Notes: a model not told the origin generated them from the sequence alone. Shown: positions 28,972-42,843, counted from the first letter of the stretch. The stretch: DNA of 64,000 nt from Micromonospora pallida (GCF_900090325.1 NZ_FMHW01000002.1:496001-560000); one strand, 5' to 3'. Numbers and translations are program-made.

Positions 28972-29586
28972 ATGACGGACTGGCTGACCCAGATCGGAGA
29001 ACTCCCCACCGTGCTGCTGATGGGGGTGCTCGGCGTGGTCATGCTCTTCGACGCGATTCCGCTGCTCGGCGTGCTCGTCCCCGGGGACGTGGCGGTGCTG
29101 GCGGCGGTCGGGGTGGGGCAGCCGGCCGCGACGTTCGCCTCGTTCGCCGCGGTCGTCGGGGGCTGCCTGGCCGGCTGGTCGGTGAGCTTCCTGGTCGGCC
29201 GCCACTACGGCCGGCGGCTGCGGGCCAGCCGGGTCGGCGACTGGATCGGCGAGGACCGCTGGGCGGCCGCCGAGGGGATCCTGCACCGGGGCGGCGGGCG
29301 GATGGTGCTGGTCGCGCCCTTCCTGCCGGTGTTCAACGCGCTGCTGCCGCTCGCCGCCGGCGGGCTGCGGATGCCGTACCGGCGGTTCGTGGCCTGCGCC
29401 GCCTCCGGGGCGGCGCTCTGGGCGGGCCTCTACGTCGTGCTGGGCGCACTGGCCCGGTCGCTGGGCGGCCTGCTGCCCGGGGAGTCCGCCACCTGGGGCA
29501 CCCTGGCGTTCGGCATGGTCTTCGGCACGGTGGTGCTGCTGGCCAGCCGCCGTCGGCTGCGTGCCGCTGCGGTCGTCGCGTCGTAG
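28972..29586 (+). CDS. DedA-family membrane protein
   Basis: A 204-residue DedA/SNARE-assoc protein: FDAIPLLGVLVPGDVAVLAAVG, the glycine-rich re-entrant region VGGCLAGWSVSFLVGRHYGRRL, and the second re-entrant motif FLPVFNALLPLAAGGLRMPYRRF. Family members include UPT (undecaprenyl phosphate) and phospholipid translocases; the Arg in the second motif and the acidic residue of the first are typical functional positions. A TAGATT -10 hexamer ends about 8 bases before the ATG, suggesting leaderless transcription. Confidence 0.88.
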   Translation: MTDWLTQIGELPTVLLMGVLGVVMLFDAIPLLGVLVPGDVAVLAAVGVGQPAATFASFAAVVGGCLAGWSVSFLVGRHYGRRLRASRVGDWIGEDRWAAAEGILHRGGGRMVLVAPFLPVFNALLPLAAGGLRMPYRRFVACAASGAALWAGLYVVLGALARSLGGLLPGESATWGTLAFGMVFGTVVLLASRRRLRAAAVVAS

Positions 29587-29695
29587 CGCGCCGGGAGCGG
29601 GCGGCGTCGAGCCGGTGACGACCACGGCGGCCGACACCCCGTGGGTGCCGGCCGGCGCGCCACCCGGGAGATGGAAAGCGTGCGGTGAGTGGGGC

Positions 29696-30742
29696 TCAGG
29701 GCCGGGCGCTGTCCCGCCGCCCGCGTCGCCAGCCACCGCGCCACTGGGCGGCCAGCCGTACCTCCCGCCGCCGGCTCTCGTGGGCCAGCTCCCGCTGGAG
29801 CTTGCGCCAACTCTCCCAGCGCCGCGCGGTCAGCTCGCCGCTCTCCAGCGCCGCCTGCACCGCGCACCCCGGCTCGACCGCGTGCCCGCAGTCGGCGAAA
29901 CGGCACGTCGCGGCCAGCGCGGTGACGTCGGCGAAGGCCCGGTCCAGGCCGTCCGCGCCGTCCAACAGCCCGACCGCCCGTACGCCCGGGGTGTCCAGAA
30001 TCGCGCCGCCGCCCGGGATCGGCACCAGCGCCCGCCAGGTGGTGGTGTGGCGGCCCTTGCCGTCGACTCGGCGGATCGCCTGAGTCGGCATCACCGCCAC
30101 CCCGGCCAGCGCGTTGACCAGGCTCGACTTGCCCGCGCCGGAGATCCCGAGCAGCCCGAGCGTGCGGCCCGAGGCCACCTCGGCGCGCAGCGGGTCGAGC
30201 CCCGCGTCGTGCTCCGCGCTGACCGGCAGCACCGGCACGTCCGGGGCGACCTGGGCGAGCTGGCGGGCCACCGCCGCCGCGTCCGCCGCGAGGTCGGCCT
30301 TGCTGAGCACGACCAGCGGCCGGGCGCCGGAAGCGTGCACCAGGGAGAGCAGCCGCTCCAGCCGGGCGGCGTCCGGCGCGGGATGCACCGGCTCGACCAC
30401 GGCCACGGCGTCCAGGTTCGCCGCCAGCACCTGCCCGCTGGCGTCCCGGCCGGCAGTGCGCCGGATGAGCGCCGTCCGCCGGGGCAGCACCTTCTCCACG
30501 GTGACCGGCCCGTCCGGCCAGGTGCCCAGCAGCACCCAGTCACCGGCGCAGGGCAGGGTGGTCAGGTCCCGGGCCGCGGCGGCCAGGACCGTTCCGCCCA
30601 GCGTCGCCCGGACCGGCCCCTCGGCACAGAGCACCGTGCAGACCCCCCGGTCGACCCGGGCCACCCGGCCGGGACGCTGCCCACGCCGGACGGCCGCCGC
30701 GCGGGCGGCGTCCCAGCCGAGGGCGGTGAGATCGATCGTCAT
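29696..30742 (-). CDS. rsgA: ribosome small subunit-dependent GTPase A
   Basis: A 348-residue circularly permuted GTPase that matures the 30S subunit. After the OB-like N-terminal domain come G4 (VLSKADLA), G1 (GISGAGKSSLVNAL), G2 with GKGRHTTTWRA, and G3 (ILDTPGVRAVG), the permuted order expected for RsgA. The C-terminal zinc site C-x4-C-G-H-x5-C is present (CRFADCGHAVEPGC). The ATG at 30742 (MTIDLTALGWD) is chosen over an upstream frame with low-complexity sequence. It is divergent from the MPI-like gene. Confidence 0.93.
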   Translation of the reverse strand: MTIDLTALGWDAARAAAVRRGQRPGRVARVDRGVCTVLCAEGPVRATLGGTVLAAAARDLTTLPCAGDWVLLGTWPDGPVTVEKVLPRRTALIRRTAGRDASGQVLAANLDAVAVVEPVHPAPDAARLERLLSLVHASGARPLVVLSKADLAADAAAVARQLAQVAPDVPVLPVSAEHDAGLDPLRAEVASGRTLGLLGISGAGKSSLVNALAGVAVMPTQAIRRVDGKGRHTTTWRALVPIPGGGAILDTPGVRAVGLLDGADGLDRAFADVTALAATCRFADCGHAVEPGCAVQAALESGELTARRWESWRKLQRELAHESRRREVRLAAQWRGGWRRGRRDSARP

Positions 30743-30909
30743 GGCATCCTCATCGGTCGGAGCGAGCGGTCTACGGGCGCGCGGCCAGCGGAAACAGCAC
30801 CCCCGCCCGAAGCCGCCGCCTGCGTCGACATCGACGGTAGGTGGCGCGTCGACACGCCGAAACCCATTTCCACCAGCAGGCGACACCGGTTGGGGATAGG
30901 GTCGGCCAC

Positions 30910-31623
30910 GTGACCGATCCGCTTCTGCTCATGGGCGAGGTGGACGCCGCCACGGACCGCCTGCTCCGCACCGCCGCGAGCTTCGACGCCGCCGAGCTGG
31001 CCGCCGGGTCGCTGTTGCCCGGCTGGACGCGGGGACACGTCCTGACCCACCTGGCCCGCAACGCCGACGGGCTGGTCAACCTGCTCACCGCCGCCCGTAC
31101 CGGCGAAACCGTGCCGATGTACGCCAGCGACGCCGCCCGGGACGCGGACATCGCCACCGGCGCGACCCGCCCGCCCGAGGCGCACCTGGACGACCTGCGC
31201 CGCTCGGCGGACCGGTTCGCCGAGGCGGTCGCCGCCATGCCGATGCCGGCGTGGGCGGCCACGGTCGAGGGACGGCGCGGCCCGTTGCCGGCGGCCGCCA
31301 TCGTCTGGGGCCGGTTGCGGGAGGTCCAGGTGCACCATGTCGATCTCGCCGCCGACTACCGGTCGGCCGACTGGTCGGAGGCGTTCGCCCACCGGCTGCT
31401 GCACGAGGTGGCGGCCGGGCTGGCCGACCGGGCCGACGCCCCGGCCATGGTGCTGCGCTTCGACGGCGCCCGGCACCAGGTGGTGGTCGGCGTCCCCGAG
31501 CACGCCCCGACGATCACCGGTCCCGCCGCCGAGTTGGCCGCCTGGCTGGCCGGGCGCTCCGACGGCCGGACCCTCGCCGTCGCTCCCGACGGATCTCTCC
31601 CGCACCTACCCGAATGGATGTAG
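30910..31623 (+). CDS. maleylpyruvate isomerase family (mycothiol-dependent, DinB-fold) protein
   Basis: A 237-residue protein with an MDMPI N-terminal four-helix DinB-like domain. Its metal ligands show as GWTRGHVLTHLARNADGL (two His) and REVQVHHVDLAADY (His-His-x-Asp). The C-terminal ~90 residues are an SCP-like MDMPI C domain. Family members use mycothiol, the actinobacterial thiol, to isomerise or detoxify substrates. GTG 30910 follows a TAGGGT -10 by 8 bases, so the mRNA is probably leaderless. The MBL hydrolase follows 7 bases downstream, a frequent partnership in actinomycetes. Confidence 0.9.
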   Translation: MTDPLLLMGEVDAATDRLLRTAASFDAAELAAGSLLPGWTRGHVLTHLARNADGLVNLLTAARTGETVPMYASDAARDADIATGATRPPEAHLDDLRRSADRFAEAVAAMPMPAWAATVEGRRGPLPAAAIVWGRLREVQVHHVDLAADYRSADWSEAFAHRLLHEVAAGLADRADAPAMVLRFDGARHQVVVGVPEHAPTITGPAAELAAWLAGRSDGRTLAVAPDGSLPHLPEWM

Positions 31624-31630
31624 AACCCCG

Positions 31631-32284
31631 ATGACCTACCGCGGTGACGTCACCCCCGGCGGCCCGCCGGCCGTACGCGAACTCGACCGGCTCACCATCA
31701 CCAAGCTGTCGGTGGGACCGATGGACAACAACGCCTACCTCCTCCGCTGCCGGACCACCGGGCAACAGGTGCTCATCGACGCGGCCAACGAGGCGCCCCG
31801 CCTGCTCGACCTGATCGGCGACGCCGGTCTGACCGCCGTGGTCACCACCCACCAGCACATGGACCACTGGGTGGCCCTGGAGGAGGTGGTGGCGGCCACC
31901 GGCGCCCGGTCGCTGGTGCACGCCGACGACGCCGAGGGACTGCCGATTCCGTCGGAGAAGCTCGCCGACGGTGACGGCGTCCCGGTCGGCGACTGCGCGC
32001 TGGAGGTGATCCACATCGTCGGGCACACCCCCGGCTCGATCGCCCTGCTCTACCAGGACCCGGGCGGCATCCCGCACCTGTTCACCGGGGACTCGTTGTT
32101 CCCCGGCGGCGTGGGCAACACGGACCAGGACCCGGTGCGGTTCACCTCGCTCATCGACGACGTCGAACACAAGCTCTTCGACCGGCTGCCCGACGAGACG
32201 TGGTTCTACCCGGGCCACGGCAAGGACTCCGCCCTCGGCGCGGAGCGCCCGGCGCTGCCGCAGTGGCGGGCGCGCGGCTGGTAG
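31631..32284 (+). CDS. metallo-beta-lactamase-fold hydrolase
   Basis: A 217-residue MBL hydrolase of the glyoxalase II-like group. The metal motif T-H-Q-H-M-D-H is complete, with later ligands in IVGHTPGSIALL, FTGDSLFPGGVGN and WFYPGHGKDSA. The start MTYRGDVTPGGPPAVREL is the usual one. It is co-transcribed with the MPI-like gene 7 bases upstream. Given that neighbour, hydrolysis of a mycothiol conjugate or thioester is a reasonable inference but is not shown. Confidence 0.9.
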   Translation: MTYRGDVTPGGPPAVRELDRLTITKLSVGPMDNNAYLLRCRTTGQQVLIDAANEAPRLLDLIGDAGLTAVVTTHQHMDHWVALEEVVAATGARSLVHADDAEGLPIPSEKLADGDGVPVGDCALEVIHIVGHTPGSIALLYQDPGGIPHLFTGDSLFPGGVGNTDQDPVRFTSLIDDVEHKLFDRLPDETWFYPGHGKDSALGAERPALPQWRARGW

Positions 32285-32322
32285 CCCGCCCTGGTGACCA
32301 GGAGGCCGAGATCGACCCGACC

Positions 32323-32550
32323 ATGATCGAACCGCTGCTGCCCGACCCGCCACCCGTCCGCTGCCGTCGCTGCCAGCACCCGGTGACAAGGGGACGTCTC
32401 TACGACGGCTACGGCGAGGAGTGCGCCCGGCAACTCGGCCTCCTCCCACCCCACATTCCCCGGCCCCGATCGGAACAGCCCGACGGGCCGACCCTGCTCG
32501 ACCTGCTCGACACCACCGACGACCAGACGCGGGACGGCGGCGAGGAGTGA
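32323..32550 (+). CDS. small zinc-binding DUF6011-like protein
   Basis: A 75-residue protein with a zinc-ribbon-like N-terminus, VRCRRCQHPVTRGRLYDGYGEECARQLG. The C-x2-C and later Cys with G-Y-G-x2-C resemble the DUF6011 pattern. The C-terminal half is acidic and disordered. GGAGG lies about 17 bases before the ATG, an unusually long spacing. It follows the MBL gene by about 40 bp, so it may be the last gene of that operon. Function unknown. Confidence 0.7.
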   Translation: MIEPLLPDPPPVRCRRCQHPVTRGRLYDGYGEECARQLGLLPPHIPRPRSEQPDGPTLLDLLDTTDDQTRDGGEE

Positions 32551-32659
32551 CTGCTCGCCGCCGGCACATTCCCGGAGCCGACCAGCAACCCATGACCGGT
32601 CGGGCGGAAGAGGCCGGGCGCGGGTCGCTGAGCTGGGCGAATACGTCAGCGCGGGAAAG

Positions 32660-32681
32660 TGTCGTACCCCGGGGCTAGAGT
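32660..32681 (+). promoter_or_regulatory. PafBC/RecA-NDp-like promoter of uvrA
   Basis: TGTC at 32660-32663, 12 bases, then TAGAGT at 32676-32681: the same spacing as at uvrB, uvrC and recQ. Transcription would begin near 32688, giving a leader of about 130 nt that contains the 20-bp repeats. Confidence 0.65.
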
Positions 32682-32721
32682 TGCCGGGGCGCCTTTGCTG
32701 CGCTGACCCGCCCGCTCAGAT

Positions 32722-32801
32722 CGCCTCAGAGTGGGACATGTCGCCTCATCTTTGTGAATAGCGCCTTATCTCCGTGAATACCGCCTCATTCTCGTGAATC
32801 C
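32722..32801 (+). repeat. 20-bp tandem repeats in the uvrA leader
   Basis: Four units start at 32722, 32742, 32762 and 32782. The last three read CGCCTCATCTTTGTGAATAG, CGCCTTATCTCCGTGAATAC and CGCCTCATTCTCGTGAATCC; the first shares only CGCCTCA. They are more AT-rich than their surroundings and end 15 bp before the uvrA GTG. Confidence 0.85.
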
Positions 32802-32816
32802 TGGAGTACTCGGACC

Positions 32817-35759
<2,943 letters not shown>

Positions 35760-35769
35760 CGCGGGCCGA

Positions 35770-35803
35770 GGGTGCCACCCGGGATGTGAGCGGGGTGGCA
35801 CCC
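35770..35803 (+). terminator. uvrA terminator hairpin
   Basis: GGGTGCCACCC (35770-35780) and GGGTGGCACCC (35793-35803) form a perfect 11-bp stem with a 12-nt loop, 10 bp after the uvrA stop. Confidence 0.85.
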
Positions 35804-35881
35804 GGCCGGTGGGTTGAACCGTCCGGCAGGGTGGTGCGTGTTCCCTCACGTGATCTCGGACGAGCAGAGAGAGAGTTCCGT

Positions 35882-36364
35882 ATGAGTGACGCCAACGGGC
35901 TGACCGGGCCGGCTACCCGACGTACCCTCCTCGCCGGTGCCGGCGCGGTCGGCGCGGCGGTCGTCCTGACCGCGTGCGGTGGCGACGACGAGCCGTCGGG
36001 TTCCGGTTCCGCCGCGCCGACCAGCGCCGGTCCGGGTGTCTCGCCGAGCGCCGGGGCGGGCGGCGACCAGGGCGCGGCCGACGCGATCGTCGCCACCGCC
36101 GACGTGCCGGTCGGTGGCGGGGTCATCTTCGCCAACAAGGGCGTGGTGGTCACCCAGCCCACCGCCGGGGTGTTCAAGGGGTTCAGCCCGATCTGCACCC
36201 ACCAGAAGTGCCCGGTGGCGCGGATCGAGGGCGGCAGCATCAGGTGCACCTGCCACAACAGCACGTTCTCCATCGAGGACGGCTCGGTGCAGGGCGGCCC
36301 GGCCAAGCAGCCGCTGCCGGCGAAGGAGATCGTCGTCGACGGCGACCAGATCCGCCTGGCCTGA
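35882..36364 (+). CDS. Rieske [2Fe-2S] lipoprotein
   Basis: A 160-residue exported iron-sulfur protein. The N-terminus is a twin-Arg lipoprotein signal (TRRTLLAGAGAVGAAVVLTAC, lipobox LTAC). A 45-residue Ser/Ala/Gly linker follows. The Rieske ligands are C-x-H in ICTHQKCPV and C-x-x-H in CTCHNSTF, with an extra Cys in each loop that can form the stabilising disulfide. It is a stand-alone electron-transfer protein, not part of a visible bc1 operon. Tat export fits a folded Fe-S protein. Confidence 0.92.
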   Translation: MSDANGLTGPATRRTLLAGAGAVGAAVVLTACGGDDEPSGSGSAAPTSAGPGVSPSAGAGGDQGAADAIVATADVPVGGGVIFANKGVVVTQPTAGVFKGFSPICTHQKCPVARIEGGSIRCTCHNSTFSIEDGSVQGGPAKQPLPAKEIVVDGDQIRLA

Positions 36365-36393
36365 CCGGCGCCGGGGGATCCACCTGACTGGCG

Positions 36394-36433
36394 CCGGTGC
36401 GGCCGGCACACGGGACCGTGCCGGCCGCACCGG
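36394..36433. terminator. bidirectional terminator between Rieske and acylase genes
   Basis: CCGGTGCGGCCGGCAC (36394-36409) pairs perfectly with GTGCCGGCCGCACCGG (36418-36433) over 16 bp with an 8-nt loop. Confidence 0.9.
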
Positions 36434-36478
36434 GCCGTGTCCGGCGGCATCGGGGGTTGCCGCCGGACGGGGGCGGTG

Positions 36479-39400
36479 TCAGTGCTGGTACACCGCCATC
36501 TCCCAGAGCGAGAAGCCGTTCGAGGTGGCCCGGGTCAGGCCGCGCATGCGGACGTACCGGGCGGTCTCGGTGGGGAAGGTGAGCACGTCGGTGCCACCGT
36601 CGGCGGCCGTGGTCGACCAGGCGGTCCGCCAGGTGGTGCCGTCGGTGGAGACCTCGATCCGGTACGACCGCGCGTACGCCGCCTCCCAGGCCAGCACCAC
36701 CCGGCTCACCGGCCGGGCGGAGCCCAGGTCGACGGTGAGCCACTGGTCGTCGGCCCGGGAACTGGACCACCGGGTGCCCAGGTCCCCGTCCACCGCCCGG
36801 CTGGCGGGGAAGCCGAGCTGGTTGCTCGACGCGGTCACCGGCCGCTGCGCGGCCAGGTTGGTCAGGTCGTCGCCGCGCTTCGCCGGGAAGGAGACGACCT
36901 GCTGGTAGGTGGGCCGGTTCTGCCAGGCGGTCGGGGCGTGGCTGATCCCGCCCAGCGGGGACTGCACGATCGCGTCGGCGCACCACTGGTCGCCGGCCGC
37001 GCAGGTGCTGTCCCCGGGGTAGGTCTGGGTGGCCGGGGTGGCCGCCGCCGCGCCGAGCGTGTCGAGCAGGATCTGCCGGCAGCCGGCGAGGGCGCCGTTG
37101 CCGCAGTGGGTGCGGCCGAGGCCACCGGCGACCGGGTCGCCGAGCACCGCGCGCAGGTCCTTGTCGACCCAGCCCCACCAACCGTGCTGGAATGCCGAGC
37201 CCTTGTGGGTCTGACCGCTGCTCGCCGACCCGGGCAGGTTCGACTTGTCGCCGGACTGGTGGCCGGAGGGGGACTCGTTGATCGAGAGGGTGTTCACCAG
37301 CGCCTGGTAGAGGTCGTCGCCGAGCGGGGCCTTGAACATGCCCCGGACCAGCAGCGGCCACCAGGCGTCGAAGGTGCGGATCGCCTCGGCGTGCCGGTAC
37401 ACCTTCGAGCCCTTCGCGGTCTCCACCCGCAGCGCGCCGTCCTGCCGCCACGCCCTGAGCCGGCTGATCTCGGTGGCCAGGGTGGGGTCGGTGACCGGCT
37501 GACTCTCCAGCACCCGGATCAGCTCGTCGAGCACCTCGGCTCCGCGCAGGTCGGTCAGGCCGGCCCGCTGCACCAGCGCGGTCAGCGAGGCCCGGTCGAA
37601 CTTCTGCCCGGCCGCGATGGCCGCCTTGATCGGCTTGTCGAGCAGGTCGCCCCGGTGCACCGCGCCGAAGCTGAAGTTGCCGTCGGCCGCGCCGAAGTCC
37701 TTGGCCTGCTTGTTGTTCCAACTGATGTAGTAGTCCTGGTTCTTCGACTGCGGATGGGCGGCGAGCGAGGCGTACCGGGCGGTGTTGGTGGCCGGGTCGT
37801 AGCCCTGCCACTCGTACGCCGGCTCGGCCTTCATCGGCAGGCTCGGGTTGGCCCCGGCGGCGCGCAGCGGGTGCAGGCCGGAGTTCAGGTACGCCGACTC
37901 GGTGGAGTTGACGTAGAACCAGTTGAAGGCGTAGTCGACGTTGCCCGCCGAGGCGACGAAGGCGTCGGCGGAGCCCATCAGGGCCGGGTCGTTGAACATC
38001 TGGAAGCCGATCGCGGAGTCGGCCTCGTGCCGGTAGGTGGACCGTAGCTGGGTGAAGGCGTGCGGCCGGCCGGCCACCGTGCCCCGCCAGGCCACCAGGC
38101 CCAGCTTCGTCCGCCAGGCGACCAGCCGGTACGACCCGGCTGGTGTGCCGTCGGCCAGGGTGGGCTGCCACGCGTTGACGTGGGACAGCTTCTCCATCGG
38201 CAGGCACTGGCCTCGGAACAGGTAGTGGTCGCTGGTCGGCGTCGGCGCGCTGCCGTCGGGGGTGCAGAGCGGCACCGCGTACGTGTCGGTGATGTCCTGG
38301 ACCGCGGAGGTCGCGCTCCACGCGTAGTCCTGGCCCCGGCCGAGCAGCACGTAGAGGTTCACGCCGGCGAAGGCGGCGCCCCGGGCGCTGATCCCCGGCC
38401 CCTGCAACTCCTGGACCATCAGCAGTTGGGGAGCGAAGTAGCCGGTCTGCGGGCCGAGCACGGCGATCGGATGCCCGGTCGCGGAGTGCGCGGCGGAGAC
38501 CACGGCGGCGTTGGACATGCCCCGGTGGGCCGGGCTGATGGTCAGCCCGGAGAGCGCGGCGGCCAGGTCAGCGCCCCGGGTGGGGGCGTTGCTGCCGGCG
38601 GAGCCGGTGGGGTCGGTGAAGACCGGCTCGGGGCGGGCCGAGCCGGCGTCGGGCAGCGCCACGCTCGGCGCGTTCGGGTCGGCGTTGCCGTACGGGAAGC
38701 TCTGCCCGTCGTGCAGGGTCAGCACGGTCTCCGGGTCGTTCTCCCCCCGGAACGCGTTCCACACCCGGTCGCCCTCGGTCGGGCCGTACTTCGCCCGGGC
38801 GGCGATCCGGACCAGCGCGGACTGCATCTCGGTGCCGCCCCCGCCGCCGAAGAGACCGCCGACCACCCCGGCGATGGCGATCAGGTCGGTCATCGTGAAC
38901 GGCTCCGGGCCGCCCTCGTTGGTGAGCGGGTCGAGGTGCCCGGTCAGTACGTACTCGCCGGGGCAGTTCCAGTCGTCCATGCAGTCCTGGACGTAGGCGT
39001 TGATGCCGGCGATGTAGTCCCGTACGTCGGTGTAGAGCTGCTCGCCGCGCGGGCCCTTGGCGCGCAACGCGTCGACCTGGGCCTGGAGGTCGGCCTCGGT
39101 GTACGGCGAGTTGCGCCACACGCTCTGCTCCAGGGCCCGGTTGCCGGGCGCCCCGCCGGCGAACGGGGTGAGGGTGCCCCGCCCGACGTGGCGGAGCAGG
39201 TCGATGGTGAACAGCCGGTCCTCGGCACCGGCGTACCCGGCGCCGTACATGGTGCCGCCGCGGGTGGTGCCGGTGATGTGCGGGATGCCGGTGGTCTTGT
39301 CCCGCACGATCCGGACGTCCGCGCGGGGTGAGTACTCCCGCTCGACCTGGCTGGGCGGTACGCCGAAGGAGGCGTCGTTGAAGAAGGCGCCGATCTGGTC

Positions 39401-39715
39401 CGGACGCAGCCCGGCGTAGCCGTAGACGAGGTCGGTGTACCGGCCGAGCTGGTCGCCGGAGTGCCGGGGCATGGTGCCGAGGGTCTGGTGGGCGAGGATC
39501 TCGACCAGGGTGGCGTTGCCGTTCTGGCCGGGCGGCACGATGTCGCCGCACTCGCCCAGGCAGTAGTCGTTGGCCGCGAAGGTGGTGGTGGCCTTCGGGG
39601 CGGCGGCGGGTGCGCCGGCCGCCGGGGGCGGGGCGGGGGAGACGAGCAGGGCGGCGAGGCCGACGGTGGCGGTCACGCCGGCCAGCAGGCGACGGGTGGT
39701 GGCGGGACGGGGCAT
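36479..39715 (-). CDS. secreted penicillin-acylase-family Ntn hydrolase with C-terminal discoidin domain
   Basis: A 1078-residue exported enzyme. The N-terminal 35 residues are a signal peptide (TTRRLLAGVTATVGLAALL). Next comes the alpha-chain region (IVRDKTTGIPHITGTTRGG, GAGYAGAEDRLFTIDLLRH), then the processing site and catalytic Ser in RGMSNAAVVSAAHSATG, and the beta chain (GYFAPQLLMVQEL, FNWFYVNSTES). Residues ~945-1078 form an F5/8 type C (discoidin) domain, SRAVDGDLGTRWSSS through YVRMRGLTRAT, likely to bind carbohydrate. Family members cleave penicillins, acyl-homoserine lactones or lipopeptide acyl chains. Met before the catalytic Ser replaces the usual Gly; the substrate is unknown. 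It is divergent from the EEP gene. Confidence 0.9.
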   Translation of the reverse strand: MPRPATTRRLLAGVTATVGLAALLVSPAPPPAAGAPAAAPKATTTFAANDYCLGECGDIVPPGQNGNATLVEILAHQTLGTMPRHSGDQLGRYTDLVYGYAGLRPDQIGAFFNDASFGVPPSQVEREYSPRADVRIVRDKTTGIPHITGTTRGGTMYGAGYAGAEDRLFTIDLLRHVGRGTLTPFAGGAPGNRALEQSVWRNSPYTEADLQAQVDALRAKGPRGEQLYTDVRDYIAGINAYVQDCMDDWNCPGEYVLTGHLDPLTNEGGPEPFTMTDLIAIAGVVGGLFGGGGGTEMQSALVRIAARAKYGPTEGDRVWNAFRGENDPETVLTLHDGQSFPYGNADPNAPSVALPDAGSARPEPVFTDPTGSAGSNAPTRGADLAAALSGLTISPAHRGMSNAAVVSAAHSATGHPIAVLGPQTGYFAPQLLMVQELQGPGISARGAAFAGVNLYVLLGRGQDYAWSATSAVQDITDTYAVPLCTPDGSAPTPTSDHYLFRGQCLPMEKLSHVNAWQPTLADGTPAGSYRLVAWRTKLGLVAWRGTVAGRPHAFTQLRSTYRHEADSAIGFQMFNDPALMGSADAFVASAGNVDYAFNWFYVNSTESAYLNSGLHPLRAAGANPSLPMKAEPAYEWQGYDPATNTARYASLAAHPQSKNQDYYISWNNKQAKDFGAADGNFSFGAVHRGDLLDKPIKAAIAAGQKFDRASLTALVQRAGLTDLRGAEVLDELIRVLESQPVTDPTLATEISRLRAWRQDGALRVETAKGSKVYRHAEAIRTFDAWWPLLVRGMFKAPLGDDLYQALVNTLSINESPSGHQSGDKSNLPGSASSGQTHKGSAFQHGWWGWVDKDLRAVLGDPVAGGLGRTHCGNGALAGCRQILLDTLGAAAATPATQTYPGDSTCAAGDQWCADAIVQSPLGGISHAPTAWQNRPTYQQVVSFPAKRGDDLTNLAAQRPVTASSNQLGFPASRAVDGDLGTRWSSSRADDQWLTVDLGSARPVSRVVLAWEAAYARSYRIEVSTDGTTWRTAWSTTAADGGTDVLTFPTETARYVRMRGLTRATSNGFSLWEMAVYQH

Positions 39716-39932
39716 GTGATCCTCCGCTAGCTGGGGATCATGACGGGGATTGCCGGGGCATTACGTGAAGAACATTCGGTTACCGGATGGTAGGCCGGAC
39801 CGCTCAACATTGGAAGACGTCGATCGGGAGTGTCGCCGCTCCGGTGTTGAGTGTGCTGCGTTTGCTCGATAGCCTTCGATCCCCGTGTCGGCGGCGGATC
39901 GGGCGCCGCGCACTGTCGAGAAGGGACACCGG

Positions 39933-40853
39933 ATGTTCGCCGTACGCCTGCTCGCACCCGCCGTGCTGCTCGCCGCCCTGCTTCCCGCGTCGACACCGGC
40001 CGCGGCGGCGTCCGAGCCGGCCGTGGTGTCGGGCGGCTCGGATGCCACCGCAGGCAGCTTCTCGGTGCTCACCTACAACGTCGCCGGCCTGCCCGAACCC
40101 CTCTCCGGCAGCAACCCGGACGTCAACACCCGGCCGATCGGGGAACGGGTCAACGCGTACGACATCGTGCACGTCCAGGAGGACTTCAACTACCACTCCG
40201 ACCTGTACGCCACCGACCGGCACCCGTACCGGACCCGGACCAGCGGCCCGGTGCCCTTCGGCAGCGGCCTGAACACGATGTCGAACCTGCCGTACGCGAA
40301 CTTCCAGCGGATCACCTGGAACCGGTGCGCCGGCACCGACTGCCTCACCCCGAAGGGCTTCACCGCCTCCCGGATCGAGCTGGCCGCGGGGGTGTACGTC
40401 GACTTCTACAACGTGCACGCCAACGCCGGCAGCGATGAGCGGGACCTCGCCGCCCGGCGGGACAACCTCGCCCAGCTCTCGGCGTACATCACGGCCAACT
40501 CCGCCGGCAACGCGGTGATCGTGATGGGCGACCTGAACGTGAAGTACACCCGTACCGGCGACACCATCCGGGAACTGGTCGCGGCCAACGGCCTCACCGA
40601 CGTCTGGGTGCAGCAGGAACGTGGCGGCGTGCCCCCGGCGCTCGGCAGCCCCGCGCTCAACTGCGACCCGGCCAACGTCACCAACGCCTGCGAGGTGGTC
40701 GACAAGATCCTCTACCGGAGCAACTCGTCGGTCCGGCTCCAGCCGACCCGCTACAACAACGAGCACCACCGCTTCCTGGACCCGGCCGGCGAACCGCTGT
40801 CCGACCACTACCCGCACGCCGCCTGGTTCTCCTGGAGCCTCGCCGCCCGGTAG
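39933..40853 (+). CDS. secreted endonuclease/exonuclease/phosphatase-family protein
   Basis: A 306-residue EEP-fold protein with a cleaved signal peptide (about residues 1-28, LAPAVLLAALLPASTPAAAA). Catalytic elements are SVLTYNVAGLPEPL, VHVQEDFNYH (metal-binding Glu), FYNVHANAG, VIVMGDLNVKY (Asp and Asn) and LSDHYPHAAW (terminal Asp-His). Similar secreted proteins include sphingomyelinases, nucleases and phosphodiesterases; the SDHYP ending with the FYNVHA motif leans towards the sphingomyelinase-like group. Its stop is 36 bases before uvrC. ATG 39933 replaces a longer frame at 39885. Confidence 0.87.
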   Translation: MFAVRLLAPAVLLAALLPASTPAAAASEPAVVSGGSDATAGSFSVLTYNVAGLPEPLSGSNPDVNTRPIGERVNAYDIVHVQEDFNYHSDLYATDRHPYRTRTSGPVPFGSGLNTMSNLPYANFQRITWNRCAGTDCLTPKGFTASRIELAAGVYVDFYNVHANAGSDERDLAARRDNLAQLSAYITANSAGNAVIVMGDLNVKYTRTGDTIRELVAANGLTDVWVQQERGGVPPALGSPALNCDPANVTNACEVVDKILYRSNSSVRLQPTRYNNEHHRFLDPAGEPLSDHYPHAAWFSWSLAAR

Positions 40854-40861
40854 CCGAGGGG

Positions 40862-40883
40862 TGTCGGGGGCGGCGACTAGGCT
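40862..40883 (+). promoter_or_regulatory. PafBC/RecA-NDp-like promoter of uvrC
   Basis: TGTC at 40862-40865, 12 bases, TAGGCT at 40878-40883. The hexamer ends 7 bases before the GTG at 40890, so the uvrC mRNA is probably leaderless. No ribosome binding site is visible. Confidence 0.65.
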
Positions 40884-40889
40884 CGGAGC

Positions 40890-42815
<1,926 letters not shown>

Positions 42816-42843
42816 CCTCTGAACGCGTGACCCGCTGACCGAG

